A stretch of DNA of 64,000 bases, taken from NCBI RefSeq assembly GCF_000204055.1, contig NW_006768814.1, forward strand, positions 395,322 through 459,321. The letters run 5' to 3'. A program made the position numbers and the translations under genes. A model generated the notes under the pieces. The model did no database searches. It was given only the letters and a program-made list of their open reading frames with translations, and was not told where the DNA came from. The stretch is from Melampsora larici-populina 98AG31 (Eukaryota; Basidiomycota; Pucciniomycetes; Pucciniales; Melampsoraceae). Shown piece after piece: positions 35,151 through 46,700 of this stretch (positions within the stretch are counted from its first letter, which is position 1; the number at the start of each line of letters is the position of its first letter).

Positions 35151-35695
35151 TTTACATAATAATCAGGACACTGCTCAGTACATGTATCCCTTTCATGTCA
35201 TGTTCTGTAAGCATGGCGAGCTCCCAGCCATTTTCAATCGTCTTTCCCGCTCCCTTATGCCTCAGCCATCTCGCAAGTCAAACTATGCTTTACTTTGATC
35301 GCACATTTATATGATGTATACGTCCCATTGCAATACCTTACCCTACCTTACCCCAAGATCACTGCCGTTGTTGCGAAATCCCAGTAGTCATGACTTGCCG
35401 AACGCGGGATCAACAATCCACTTCATTAGAAGAGAATCACTCTCTTGGTTCATCACCTGAGCCACCGGTACCCCCTGAAGGTGCCAATTTGAGTTGCCTT
35501 CTCCCAGCCAGGTGGAAGGCATATGTATATTGACTGGAATGCGCAAACTTGACCAAGTCCTAACCTGACAAAGTCCCTCAGTAGTTGGACACTTTCCTCG
35601 CGAGCTTGGGTGTCTGGAGAGGGACCTATGTATTATCGGGCTTCCCTGGTGAGCAAGCAGGGGGTTCAGTATTTGATTTGGCTGGGAGGTTTTTT
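35151..35695. other. 3' flank of eL6
   Basis: About 0.5 kb with no open frame of note; probably the 3' UTR and spacer before the inverted-repeat element. Confidence 0.4.
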
Positions 35696-36485
35696 GAAGG
35701 ATTTTACTAAAAGCAGCCCCCCCTTCAAAGGCTTGACCGCCCCCTTTTAGTCGGGGAAGAAGAATACAATATAAAAAAGGCTGTCAGTTATTGATCCGTG
35801 TGAATGCAAAACTGAACATCAAGGGGGCGGTCTTGAATTCAGGTGAAATGGAAGCCAATCGTTAAAAGCATCGTTATCACCTCCTCCTGCTTTCATGGCT
35901 TAAGATCTGTTGTTGGATTTGGTGCTTGATGATTCAAAAATCTCCTTCCCTGGCGTTGTTTACAATCACAAATTTCCTCTTGCCCTCCTTTCGCAGTGAT
36001 TGATAAATATTTCTACTTCTTCCTTGTTCTTTCTTGTGATGATGAAACACATGCGCACGTAAAGAAAATCGATCGGTAATAACCGAAGCAAAGATTTGAT
36101 TGATAATGATAAGATCCTTCATTAGATCAAGGTTATATATTACACCTCACATCCAGACCAACATGTATCACGATTGATAAGTGATGATGAAACACGATTG
36201 GATATTTCATTGCTTCATCGTCATCATCATATAGAGAAAGTCGATCAGAAGAACATGCGTTATCAGGTGTTGCCTCTGCCATGCCAGAGACTGGAAGCAA
36301 GATAGTATCAATAGCATTCTGTAGCATCTCATCCAGTTTCCATTTCACCTGAATTCAAGACCGCCCCCTATGTGTTGTTTTGAATTCACACATATTCACA
36401 CGCTTTTGTATTGTAAACGTCTTCCCCGACTAAAAGGGGGCGGTCAACCCTTCAGAGGGGGGGCTGCTTTTAGTAAAATCCTTTT
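35696..36485. mobile_element. Element with about 150-bp terminal inverted repeats
   Basis: The left arm (35696-35850) carries GGATTTTACTAAAAGCAGCC, ACCGCCCCCTTTTAGTCGGG and GGGGGCGGTCTTGAATTCAG, ending GGTGAAATGG. The right arm (36340-36485) repeats all of these in inverse order and orientation. The roughly 490-bp interior has small opposing open frames (e.g. MKWKLDEMLQN, 36133-36348 minus) without recognised domains. It is a non-autonomous foldback-type transposon. Confidence 0.8.
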
Positions 36486-36742
36486 TGAAACCCCAAAAAG
36501 TCCTACTTCCTCTCAATCAATCCCCTTGCCCATTTTGACTGGAGCTACCTGTATCTGTTCCCATCATTTCTGTCTACATATGTATTCAGATTTCTTGTAT
36601 CTCACTCTGAGCTTTCTCAAGAAAGGAATGAAGTTTTTACAATTTGGATTCTTGTTGCAGGGAATGACTGTATTGGCAAAACAAAATTTGCAAGAACACA
36701 TTCCATTTGCTCTTGCAAGGGGGCTGCATTTTTGTCAAAGAA

Positions 36743-36800
36743 CTTTGGTCAAAGACAAAGGTTGTTCATTTCTTTGGTCAAAGACAAAGGTTGTTCATTT
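36743..36800. repeat. 29-bp tandem duplication
   Basis: CTTTGGTCAAAGACAAAGG followed by TTGTTCATTT occurs twice head to tail, at 36743 and 36772. Confidence 0.85.
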
Positions 36801-36958
36801 CCTTGTTTTGAGGATGTTTCCCTTGTAGACAATCAGGTCCATTTGAGTTCCTTCTGGCACACCAAACCTAGCCAATAATACACAAGTCCTTCTCCAGGGC
36901 ACTGAGCTTACAAAGTTAAGAAGTCCCTGAGAGAATTATGGGACTTGTGTTAAGTTAG

Positions 36959-37596
36959 ACCAAGTCCTTTGCCAAAGGCCCAAGGCTTGAGCAAGGGACT
37001 TACCACCAGAAACAGGGATCTTGCCTGAGAGGTGAGCAGTATTGGCTGGAAAACCACTACAATAAATGCTCTGTTTTGTTTCCAAATGAGCTGTGCTTGA
37101 CTCAAACTGAAATGAGGACAGAAAAGGTCCATTACATATGACATGATTTCAAGCTCTTGTGGAACTTCTGACATTGGGTGATAAACTATGAATCTATAGT
37201 GGCAACCATCAAGAGGCAAGCCACAGACTGGGTAACTTGTAATTACAACAAACAATTTGATTTTCACTTGGTGTACCTTTGACCATCAAAAATTTTTAAA
37301 AAAAGAACTTAAAAAACTGGTCTTTTGGAGATATTTTTGAATGAGCAAGAGAACTCCAAAAGTATCTTGATTTGTGAATTGAGTGATATTTGTGACTTTG
37401 GCAATCTTTTTTGAAAATTCCCTGGTTAAGTGGTGCTTGATGCCACTATATTGCAATATTTCCTGGGCAGTTAGCCTAAAATATAAACCAATGCGATGGT
37501 TTTGAGCTGATACAGCCTACTTCTCAGACAAGAAATCTGCTTTTAATGGTAAGTCCCTTGCTCAAGCCTTGGGCGTTTGGCAAGGGACTCAATTAA
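36959..37596. mobile_element. Inverted-repeat element (about 640 bp)
   Basis: CCCAAGGCTTGAGCAAGGGA, followed by CTTACCA, near 36979-37006 is matched in inverse by TGGTAAGTCCCTTGCTCAAG near 37549. The outer parts, AAGTCCTTTGCC and GGCAAGGGACT, pair as well. The arms total about 48 bp. The interior has no transposase. Confidence 0.65.
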
Positions 37597-39543
37597 GTTT
37601 GTGAAATGAAACCCACTTGAACTCATTCTATATAAATAGTCTCTGTGTGTTGTAACCTGTACTAACACATCTCACCATGCTTTGTGGCATTCTGCCAAGC
37701 AAGCTACATTCACTATGCTATAGATGTGTTCCTCATGAGGGATTGGCTGATCTGCTTATATCTTGCATTCCTGGGTGCAAAGAGAGGATCATCTCACCTT
37801 AACTTACACTTGTGAGCTAACGTGACTAAGTCCCTCCAAAAGCACACATCCTTCATAGCTTGAGGAGGAGGGACTTGGAGCATCCGCAACAGTCCACTTA
37901 TTTTGGAGGCTCCTGGAGGCTCTCACACATTTACAAACTTATATAAGTCCCTTTGCTTTGGCCCTGATATTAGTAGGATTCAATTGATGAGGTAGTATTA
38001 ACATTGGTATTGGGAAGATTGAAAGGTTGGGAATTGAGGAAAAAGTTGAAAATATATATCTAAAAGGTTGAAGAATGGTTTCAAGGGTATTAGTAATTGA
38101 TTTGATGGTTCAAGAAGGGTGAAATATGAGATAGGGTGATCATATTAGTCAGCAACAACTTTAATCTTGAGAATTGATAGGAGAGGTGTGAAATTATTCA
38201 AGAAAGAGGGACATTTGATGATGGTAAACAAGGGTACTACGGGATTCATTCATATGTAATGATTGGTTTGAGGGATTTAATGGTTGCCAAGAGTTTTAAA
38301 ATGTTTTCTATAGTTATTCTTATGATGAAGAAATCAATATTAGATGTGAAAAGGGGTGAAAATTGTCAAAAATGAAGGTCTCCAGCTGATTGCACATGTC
38401 AAAACTTGTCAGATCAGGATGTGTGTGGGCACAATTGAGGTAAAATGCTCCATCTCATAATGTAAAACCTTCAAACCACTATTAACAGAGGAGTTTTGAA
38501 AATTTTATAAGAAATTAAAGGGAATGGTGTGAATTTTGACTTTTGCACTTACATACACACATGTAGCAACATTTACATGACAAAGAGCTTATTTCATCAA
38601 TCTTTACAGTTCAATAACCTATTCATTGCACATCTGAGATAGGTCATGTTATGCCAATTGATGATTGGAATCATGAGATCTACATGATGAGCTATAGTAA
38701 TCCAAAATTGGAGTACTTTAGAAAAAAACCAAAATTTTCAAAATGGTTTTCAGCTATACCAATACCTGAACTGCTCCAAAATGCAGTGAAATTTGACCCA
38801 AATTCATCGTGGTGTGGATTTTCCACAATGAATTGCTCCTCACTGACATTTATATTTAAGAGCAAAAAACTTACAACATATTAGAGGAGAGAACTTGCTT
38901 TTTTGCTATATAGCGCACAAAAAGAAAAGAAGTGATGTTTTTCAAATCTATGTGTACATGAATCTACCACTAATTCTATTTAATTGAGAGTTGAACTTAT
39001 AATCAATATTGTCAGGTTCCAACATTATTTCTAGAGAAAATTGCTAAAAATTTGTTCAAAACTAAGGAAAGTATTTCTGGATGTATCTTTGAAGCAGATT
39101 TGATAGTAAGAAACAAGAGATTCCTTTCCAGAGACAAGAAATTCTTTTCAACAGATGAGAAAATGTTTTAAGAGAAATGAGCACTGATGAGCAGTGAGAG
39201 TAGCTAGTGATGAAGTGAAGGAAGAAAATCACATGGGATATCTGTGGGGGAAGAAGAATTGGCAATATAGAGGGAGGAGAAAAGAAAAACTTTTCTGTGA
39301 GGAACCTGGCTCTATGTGTCAAACTTACAGGAGCCCTCAATTTAGGGACAATCACCTGACTTCCCACCTAGATGTTTATGTGTCTCTTCTAGAAATTGTT
39401 GGTGCTGCTGTGCCTTGGGGTACCACCAGCCATCAATTTTAGACTTTGCACACAGTCTGATGAGTAAATTACTCAATTTCTTTCTGTTGTGCCTCGCATA
39501 TTTTTGGGGAGGCACCATCCATTCATCTATAATGAGTGTATAA
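37597..39543. other. AT-rich gene-poor region
   Basis: Nearly 2 kb with no recognised coding capacity. Copies of a GGGACTT/AAGTCCC-type motif recur (near 37830, 37872 and 37947), which may be scraps of the element just to the left. Confidence 0.4.
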
Positions 39544-39716
39544 TTACAGGATACAAAGTAGAAGCCGGGCACGTGCCCGGCTTTGTGTCCGGAATCATTT
39601 TGGCAGTAAATTTTGATTTTCTGGGCAAAATTCCGGGCCCAGAATTTTAATTTACTGCCAAAAAAATCTGGGCACAAAGCCGGGCATGTGCCCAGCTTCT
39701 ACTTTGTGTCCCGTAA
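39544..39716. mobile_element. Palindromic MITE, about 170 bp
   Basis: The left arm ACAAAGTAGAAGCCGGGCAC and the right arm GTGCCCAGCTTCTACTTTGT are inverse copies; the pairing continues through CCCGGCTTTGTG and TTGGCAGTAAATT for about 80 bp per arm. It would fold into a nearly complete hairpin. No coding capacity. Confidence 0.8.
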
Positions 39717-41330
39717 ATAATCATCTTTGCCTTGGTCCAGAAGCTTCACATTGTATAGTGATGGATTGAAAGCATGGATTTCTGGACCTCCTTTGTTTGT
39801 TTCAAATTTTGACCTTTTGAAAGTCATTCATAGTGCGCATTGTCTTCTTTTAGACAAATTTACAAACTTAATAGAGCCCTAAGAGCTATGGGATTGGGGG
39901 GTTCAGCTCTAATTTTGTGAAAGGTGTTGGATTGGGATAATGTCTTGGCTTTTCTGCAATTGTTCCTTGCTCAGAAAGCCTTTTTATAGCTACATTACCT
40001 GTTTTCATTTCTGTGAAAGGTCTAAGGTCTGGTCATTGACCTTTTCGTTATTTTTCCTTATTTCTTATATTTTTGAATTTCAAACCTTCTTTATTCTTTT
40101 CAAGACTGGAAAATTAAGACATGAGCTCTTTTTCATCTTCATAAATCCTTTATATACAGCAAACAAGAGTTCTTTCTCAATTTGATCACATTCCATGGTC
40201 AAGAAGGAAATGATACCAATCAATGGAGACAAATTATGTAGATTACAGTTGAATCCTGGATGCAGCGTCTGAAAAGATCTCTCGAGGTCAGTTGTCAGTC
40301 AAGAACCATGTGTATTTGCCCTGAAACCAACAAGCTCATATCCACCCAAGAAAAGGTGCAGAAAATCAATATACATGACAAATCTATGTGGTTGGCATAT
40401 GTAGCCTTAAAGAAAATAAATAGGCTTAACTTCAAGACATTTTTAGGGATATTAAATAAGTAAAGTACTAGAAAGAAAAAGACATATGACCAAATCATCA
40501 TCACAACCTCATTGTACTTATTTATCAGCATTATCTATCCCTTTATCAAACAGTTGCTCTGCGCTCAAAATGGGGAAAGCAAAGGTACAAGAATGATAAG
40601 TCAAACTCAGAGGAAGCATGAGATACATTGGACACACCAACACCACCAAAATATATTTCTTGGGTTTCAGAATCCAAGTCATATAGGATACAAATCCTTG
40701 GACAGAACTTGTCCAAGGTTTTGATTTGAGTCATTGTTTTGGGCCAAAAGATACCTTGACTCAAATCCTTGGAAATCTCGTTTTCAAGGATTTGAATCTG
40801 ATGATACCTTCAATTGACAAATCTGAGGTAAATTTGTTGGCTGTGCAGGACCAAGTGTCAACAATTGATGTATTATCTCAATTGTTGAGCATGGGAACAG
40901 ATAGGTAAACAGGTGAAAATCAGTGGTATGTCACTTGTACTCTAAGCGAGGTTTTGTGCTGATCCCAAAGTCAACATCCACTTTGGATGTTGATGAAGCA
41001 CAAAAAGTGTGCCCGGTACTTATTATCGTTGAAAAGAGTCTTTGACAGTTCAGTAGGTCATATCCAGAAATTGATTTATCCAATTATTGGACTTTTTTTT
41101 TCTGAACTGTAAATCTCAAACCACATCTCAAACCTTTCATTTCCAACATGCCTGCTGACAGTGATCTAAAACATGCCCTACAAATAAACCAGATCCTCTC
41201 AATCTCCCTTCTATGTAATTACATTGCCAACAGATGAACAGATGACTTATGAACAAAAGAACCAAAAAATAAGGATAACCCAAGGAAGAGAAGAGGTCAA
41301 AGCATGAATTGGTAGAGATCAATTGAATAA
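39717..41330. other. AT-rich spacer
   Basis: About 1.6 kb with no recognised gene. A short inverted pair, CCAAGGTTTTGATTTGAGTCA at about 40713 and its near inverse TGACTCAAATCCTTGG near 40757, is seen. Confidence 0.4.
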
Positions 41331-41858
41331 GCTTAACTAAGCCCCTGTTCCAACACAGCCATGTCTGCCCTCAAAGAGGGGCTTAGGGCTAATACCACAA
41401 CTTTGGCCTGACACCAGCAGGATTTTCAAACAATTTTGCTTGAAATCCTTTTTTGAGGGCTCTAAATGTCATGAAACCTTGCAATAAATTTGGCTGAACT
41501 TTTCAAGCTCTTTTGCTTCTCCTCATACTATTTCTAGCCTGTCACCACTCCTAGATCATGAGGAAATTTGATTCCAATACCAAGTGATTTTGACGGGTTC
41601 AGTGCGCATGTAGGCCTGCGTGCTGAGTATGTATGCCCCAGATTTACAAGAACTCAATAGCTCAGATTTGTCACTTTACTCAATTAAAAGTGGCACAAGT
41701 GTGTGTACAAGGCTTATAAAAAGCTCTTGCCAATTTTTTTAAGGTTGGATTTCAAGCAAAATTGCTTGAAAATCCTGCTGGTTTCAGTGAGGCAGGGTAT
41801 AAGCTCTTAAGCCCCTCTTCGAGAGCGGACGTGGCCGCGTCGCAGGAGGGGCTGTTAA
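41331..41858. mobile_element. Inverted-repeat element, about 530 bp with about 120-bp arms
   Basis: The left arm starts GCTTAACTAAGCCCCTGTTC, followed by AGAGGGGCTTA, CCAGCAGGATTTTCAA and CAATTTTGCTTGAAATCC. The right arm has all of these in inverse order and ends AGGGGCTGTTAAGC near 41858. There is no transposase. It ends about 215 bp upstream of the Tda10-like kinase start, so it may affect that promoter. Confidence 0.75.
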
Positions 41859-42072
41859 GCTTGTTACTTTGATGAAAACGCCCGCTGGGCTGGAGAAATT
41901 TTCGAGAGACGCTACAGAATGAGGAAAGATCTGTTTTTGGAGATTTGTGCAAAACTGGAAGCTCGTGATATCTTTTGGGTCCAAAGATGTGTAGGAACTT
42001 TGCTTGAACCACAAAGTACTTTTACATACGTATCGGCCTCTGATTTAGTTGACAAATTCGATCAAGGTCGCA

Positions 42073-43399
42073 ATGTCTGATCAAATCTCCACAGTAGAGC
42101 TACCATCGATCACCAAAGATGAATATCAAGATCCCATCGTGTCAAATGCTATTCAATTCATCCACCATCAGATTCGCCTTCACTTCCGTGACCCTCCTCC
42201 GAATTCGGACCACCAATCTTCCATCCCACCCAGACCGTTGTTCGTGGGCCTACAAGGCGCCCAAGGAATTGGTGGGCTACGTTTGATTCTTGGCATCTTG
42301 TTTGATAAGTTGACAAATCCATATCCTGAATCCGATGACATGGGTAATCAGGTAAAAGTACGGCTGTTGCGTCTATCGCAAAGCGATTGGGATCCGAGCC
42401 CTTCAACCTTAACGTCATCACCATGTCCCTCGATGATTTTTATCTCACCCATGCAGACCAGAACGCACTCGAAGCTCGCTATCCTGAAAACCCAATACTT
42501 CGAGGACGTGGTCCGCCAGGAACTCACGATATGAAACTTGCTACCGATGTCTTCAACGTGCTTTCAGATATCAACTCGCATTCCGAAAAAATTGTACGCA
42601 TTCCCAGATACGATAAATCTGCATTCGGTGGTAAAGGCGATCGAAGCAATGTTGAAACAATTGAGCTTGGTTCTACCCTGCATCTTGTCATTCTCGAAGG
42701 CTGGATGGTTGGTTTCCAATCGCGTCCCGAACACGATTTCAGGAATCAATACTCACAGACCTTAAGTCTCGCCATGGCTAGAGCTGACTGGAGTCACCCA
42801 ACAATCAAGTTCCCACCAGCTCCAAAGACTTATATCATTGGTCATAAGTATGAGGATCTTGTACAAGTCAATGAACTTTTGCAGCCCTACCAGAAAAGTC
42901 TCTGGTCTAAGCTTGATCTCTTGATCAAGATCATACCAATGGATTACGATTGGGTATATAAATGGCGATTAGAGGTAAGCCAACTTTATACTCCTTACTT
43001 CATGATCATCCATTCACAACGAGTTCCCCCTGATGCTTGATTGGTCATCAGCAAGAACATCGCATGAAAGCTCTCAACGGCGGTTTTGGAATGTCAGACT
43101 GCCAAGTGCACAAGTTCATTGATCGGTGAGTACTACTTTGTGTATGGCAATGATGTGATGACGTTCTGTTTTTGGAACACCACTCATGGTATGGCGTTGA
43201 TTGTTTCTTGAAAAGGTACATGCCATTCTACGAATTTTACAAGGAAAGAGTCACAATCCGTCACAATCCTCCCTCTCCGCTCAATGGAATGAGAATCTTT
43301 GTGAACGAATCAAGAGTGCCAGTTGAGATAAGCCCATTCTCTATCGATGAAGAAGCAAAACGTTACGATTTACCAATGGCCACATGTTATGATTTTTGA
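42073..43399 (+). CDS. Tda10 / D-glycerate 3-kinase-like P-loop kinase
   Basis: This family (yeast Tda10, plant glycerate kinase) has a P-loop kinase fold related to phosphoribulokinase and uridine kinase. The plant enzyme phosphorylates D-glycerate; the substrate of the fungal proteins is not settled. Exons are 42073-42271, 42352-42974, 43052-43125 and 43216-43399, giving 359 residues in frame. The Walker A motif GLQGAQGIGKST is at about 59-70 and is split by intron 1. Further landmarks are MSLDDFYLTHADQNAL, GRGPPGTHDMKL, RIPRYDKSAFGGKGDR, VILEGWMVGF (Walker B region) and the C-terminal MSDCQVHKFIDRYMPFYEFY. It is about 70 residues longer than yeast Tda10, mostly at the C-terminus. Confidence 0.88.
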
Positions 43400-46300
43400 A
43401 AAGGCATCCCTTGGGGAATGTAAATATTGCCAAGTCAGATATACAAGAATTCTATGAAAGCTGGTCATAAGACATGCTTGGATGATTTCATAGCGCTCGT
43501 TTAGTGCTTTCAATCCTTTATCTTCAAAAAGCCAATAAATCCCTCTGAATTCTGTTAGAATTGTCTTTATGATCTCTGATGAGTAGTGCCAGGTTTCTGA
43601 AAGTCATATGTTGACTAGAATCTCGTGCGTATCTTAGAAATCAAAGCAAAATGCTGGGGAATAGATATGTTGAGGACAAAAGAGTAAACATTCAGCTTTT
43701 ATAGGATTCATGTATGTATATAAACATGATAACTGTCCTCCTCTTGAGGAGGTATGAAGGTCATAGACTTGCACAGATTCCTGAGTCATAGGTGCCTCAA
43801 GAAGACCTTTCCCGTACATTTACGGAGAGGTACGGAGAGGTCAAATCATTAAAAAGATGTGAAGAGCTGAAAAATTCCAGAACATTTATTTGATATGTCA
43901 TTTACGGACGACTTATCAAAAAATGAACGAAAGTAGATATACATGCGTCTATCTCATAGAATTACATACAGATCTATTCGGACCGCTCTGCATATATCGT
44001 TCCCAATGCAAGAATTTTATGAAGGATGTTTGAGTTATGAGAAAAGACACCGAGGGCAATGTAATTAGCATCCCCGATGCTACTCCCCTGATGATGTGCC
44101 ACATCACTGGGAACTGTCATCATCATGGCTGGCAAGTTCAAGAAAGACGAATATGGTGCCAGAATTTAAACAATGGTCACAACATTTGACGATAGAATCA
44201 TTATCAAGTTCATTGAGTATAAAGTTCTTCCGTAATAGAACAAATGATATCTTTTCCTTGTTGATTGGGCTCGGAGCGTGAAATGACCTTTTTCAAGTGT
44301 AGGCATTGATCTTAGACCTAACTGGATATCTTCAGGCATGCAAAGTATGGATTTCCGAAAAAAGAAGGTATGTGACATGCAGAGTACTACAATTGATGCT
44401 GAATCAGAGTGATGCTGACACTTGATGTATTCAATATTCAGATAACAAAAATGCATGAAAGATAAGCTTGATAACACAATCAAATCGATCAGTGGGTATG
44501 GAGTTCTTTTCCAGAGTACGGACCTCCTGCTACGAACAGTCTTGTGCAGTCAATATTCTCGAGAAGATTGTCCATCAGGCTTACATGAACCTTTCCTTCT
44601 GAGTGAACCATTTGTATTGTAGCTTGAAATATCTACAAAGCTAGTAGGATAACATCCTTTGTCTTTCTGAGGTTCCAAAAACTGCACAGCCTCTTCTGAA
44701 GTGGAATCTAATGTTTATTTGTCCTGAGGAGCTTTCTGGCGATAACTCAATTTGAGATGTATATCAATGTCTTCTGTAACATCTCACTCCATATCTTTCC
44801 TATGATGCTCCGCTTCTATTGACACATATTTCTCTCCTGGCACAAACATGGAGTACAATCTGGGGTATGCGCTTCTACCTCCAATAAGAACTTTTCATAT
44901 GATCGTAAAATTAAACAGATCAAATCTCATCGAACCCTATGCATTTTTCTTTGAAACGTATATATACCCTTCTCGAAACAAGGACAAAGTTGAAGTTGCC
45001 AGAAATATTTCTAGGGATTTGGGTTCTATTGGTGTCAGTGCCGATCGGGGAGATGTTTCAGCAATAACCCGACACAGTCAAAGCCTACGGTTTTTCTGCT
45101 GCATGTTGCACAACTGCATAGAACTGCATTAACCAACACTTCAAATATATGCACATCGTTACCTGTTTGTTGTTGGTCAAGTCATTCTGAAAACTTGAAT
45201 CTAGTCTCTACATAGGAGGTTTATGAAATGTTTGAAGGTGGGGCGCTCAAGCTACGGGATCTCAAGGAAGGACACCTTGTTAACCTCAACTAACCCCCCG
45301 CTCCTACCTCTAACCCCCCTCAAAGCCACACTGCGGCAGGAGATCTTTACATATCCTTTGCTTTCTTGAAAATGTAGTGTGTCATCACATGTCATCTCAA
45401 TTAAGTCTTACTTGTCTGAAGGGAGACTAAACTGGGCTCGAAATTGCTGCATGAAGTGCAGAACTTGAAGGGAATGAGTCTCTGGGTAACAGATTCATAT
45501 GATATCATGAGAGATGGACATACAACACACCTGAAGCTGAAATTGTTTTTGACCTTGTTGCAGAGGTATGGAATGAGAGCAATGAGAGCCTTGGACATAT
45601 TTGTACTGCTTTTGGAAAAATCGATAAAACCGGATGTTTACGTGCAAGAGTGTTTTAATGTTCTTGAGGGGATAGCTTTCACCGATGGTACATACTTCAC
45701 CCATCCAAAATCTAATCAAGGGCTTTTGAATCAAGATGTTTCCACTATTGGTTCACAAAGTATCATTAAACAGAGGTTCTTCGTAGAATATAAGATTAAG
45801 AGCAAGTGTACATAGGGTGGAAACATTAATTTGAGAAGCCAAAGAGCATTTGAGCACCACACTGGAAGGTACTCAATATATGTTTGATAGTGCCAAGTTC
45901 CGTTGGCCTTGAAGTCTGCTTTGATGTTGCCTCTGAGCTTGATGTGCGAGAGAAGAAACCCCACCTGATACATTGAAGCTGAAGGTGCTCTATGGTTAGA
46001 GATAGCTGAAAACTTGACTTGAAAATGGGAATATCTTTGATTCAGATTGGGGAAGCATTCACCCTCATGATTAGCAGCCATTATTGGCCATAGTCCCCAT
46101 AACTCCTTCAAGTTCAACCTCCCTCACAGTCACGAGTTCTCAAAACCGCTTTCAAGTACAGGAGTTGAAAGGTTGAAGTTGAATGAACCAGCCCAGAGTT
46201 TGAATTCTGAATTGTCTTTGTACCCCTCTTTGATTCTCGTACCATTGATGGAGCTGAGTAAGTTTTGGAGGTAATCTGACTCCTATGAGGGAAATGATCA

Positions 46301-46700
46301 GACCCTGACATCCACTCGAGCCACAATCGACTAATGCGGATTACTCCGTGTCACCTTCCCAGATTTTCATGCCTACTACATTTTTGGACCATGTTGCTTT
46401 ATGACAGCTGCTCATCTTCCACTTGCTCATCTTGATCAAACCACTGCCTCTAATCAATTACGCTCGTTTTTTCTCTCATAACTTGACACATATCATCCCC
46501 GAATTCACGCTTTTTTCACGCTCAGATCCTGGTTTGCCAACGGAGTGCGCTTTCAAAAAAGCTCCCACGCATTATAATTTGAGGAGCGAAATTCGAGCTG
46601 AAAGGTCGTCAGGAAAACAGAAACGGTCAAGAAAGGAATCGAAGTCAAGTCAAGAATTCACTCTTGCTTAGACTTTCAACTTCAACTTCAACCGAAATAG
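43400..46700. other. Gene-poor region; a few unassigned open frames
   Basis: About 3.3 kb. Frames of 90-128 codons occur at 44848-45132 (+), 45444-45815 (+) and 45731-46117 (-). Their translations show no domain I recognise, and the last two overlap. One could be an exon of an unassigned gene. No RNA gene or clear repeat was seen. Confidence 0.4.

Noticed and set aside
45444..46117. Frames of 123 (+) and 128 (-) codons as a possible gene
   Set aside because: They overlap on opposite strands, and I recognise no domain or convincing exon partners.
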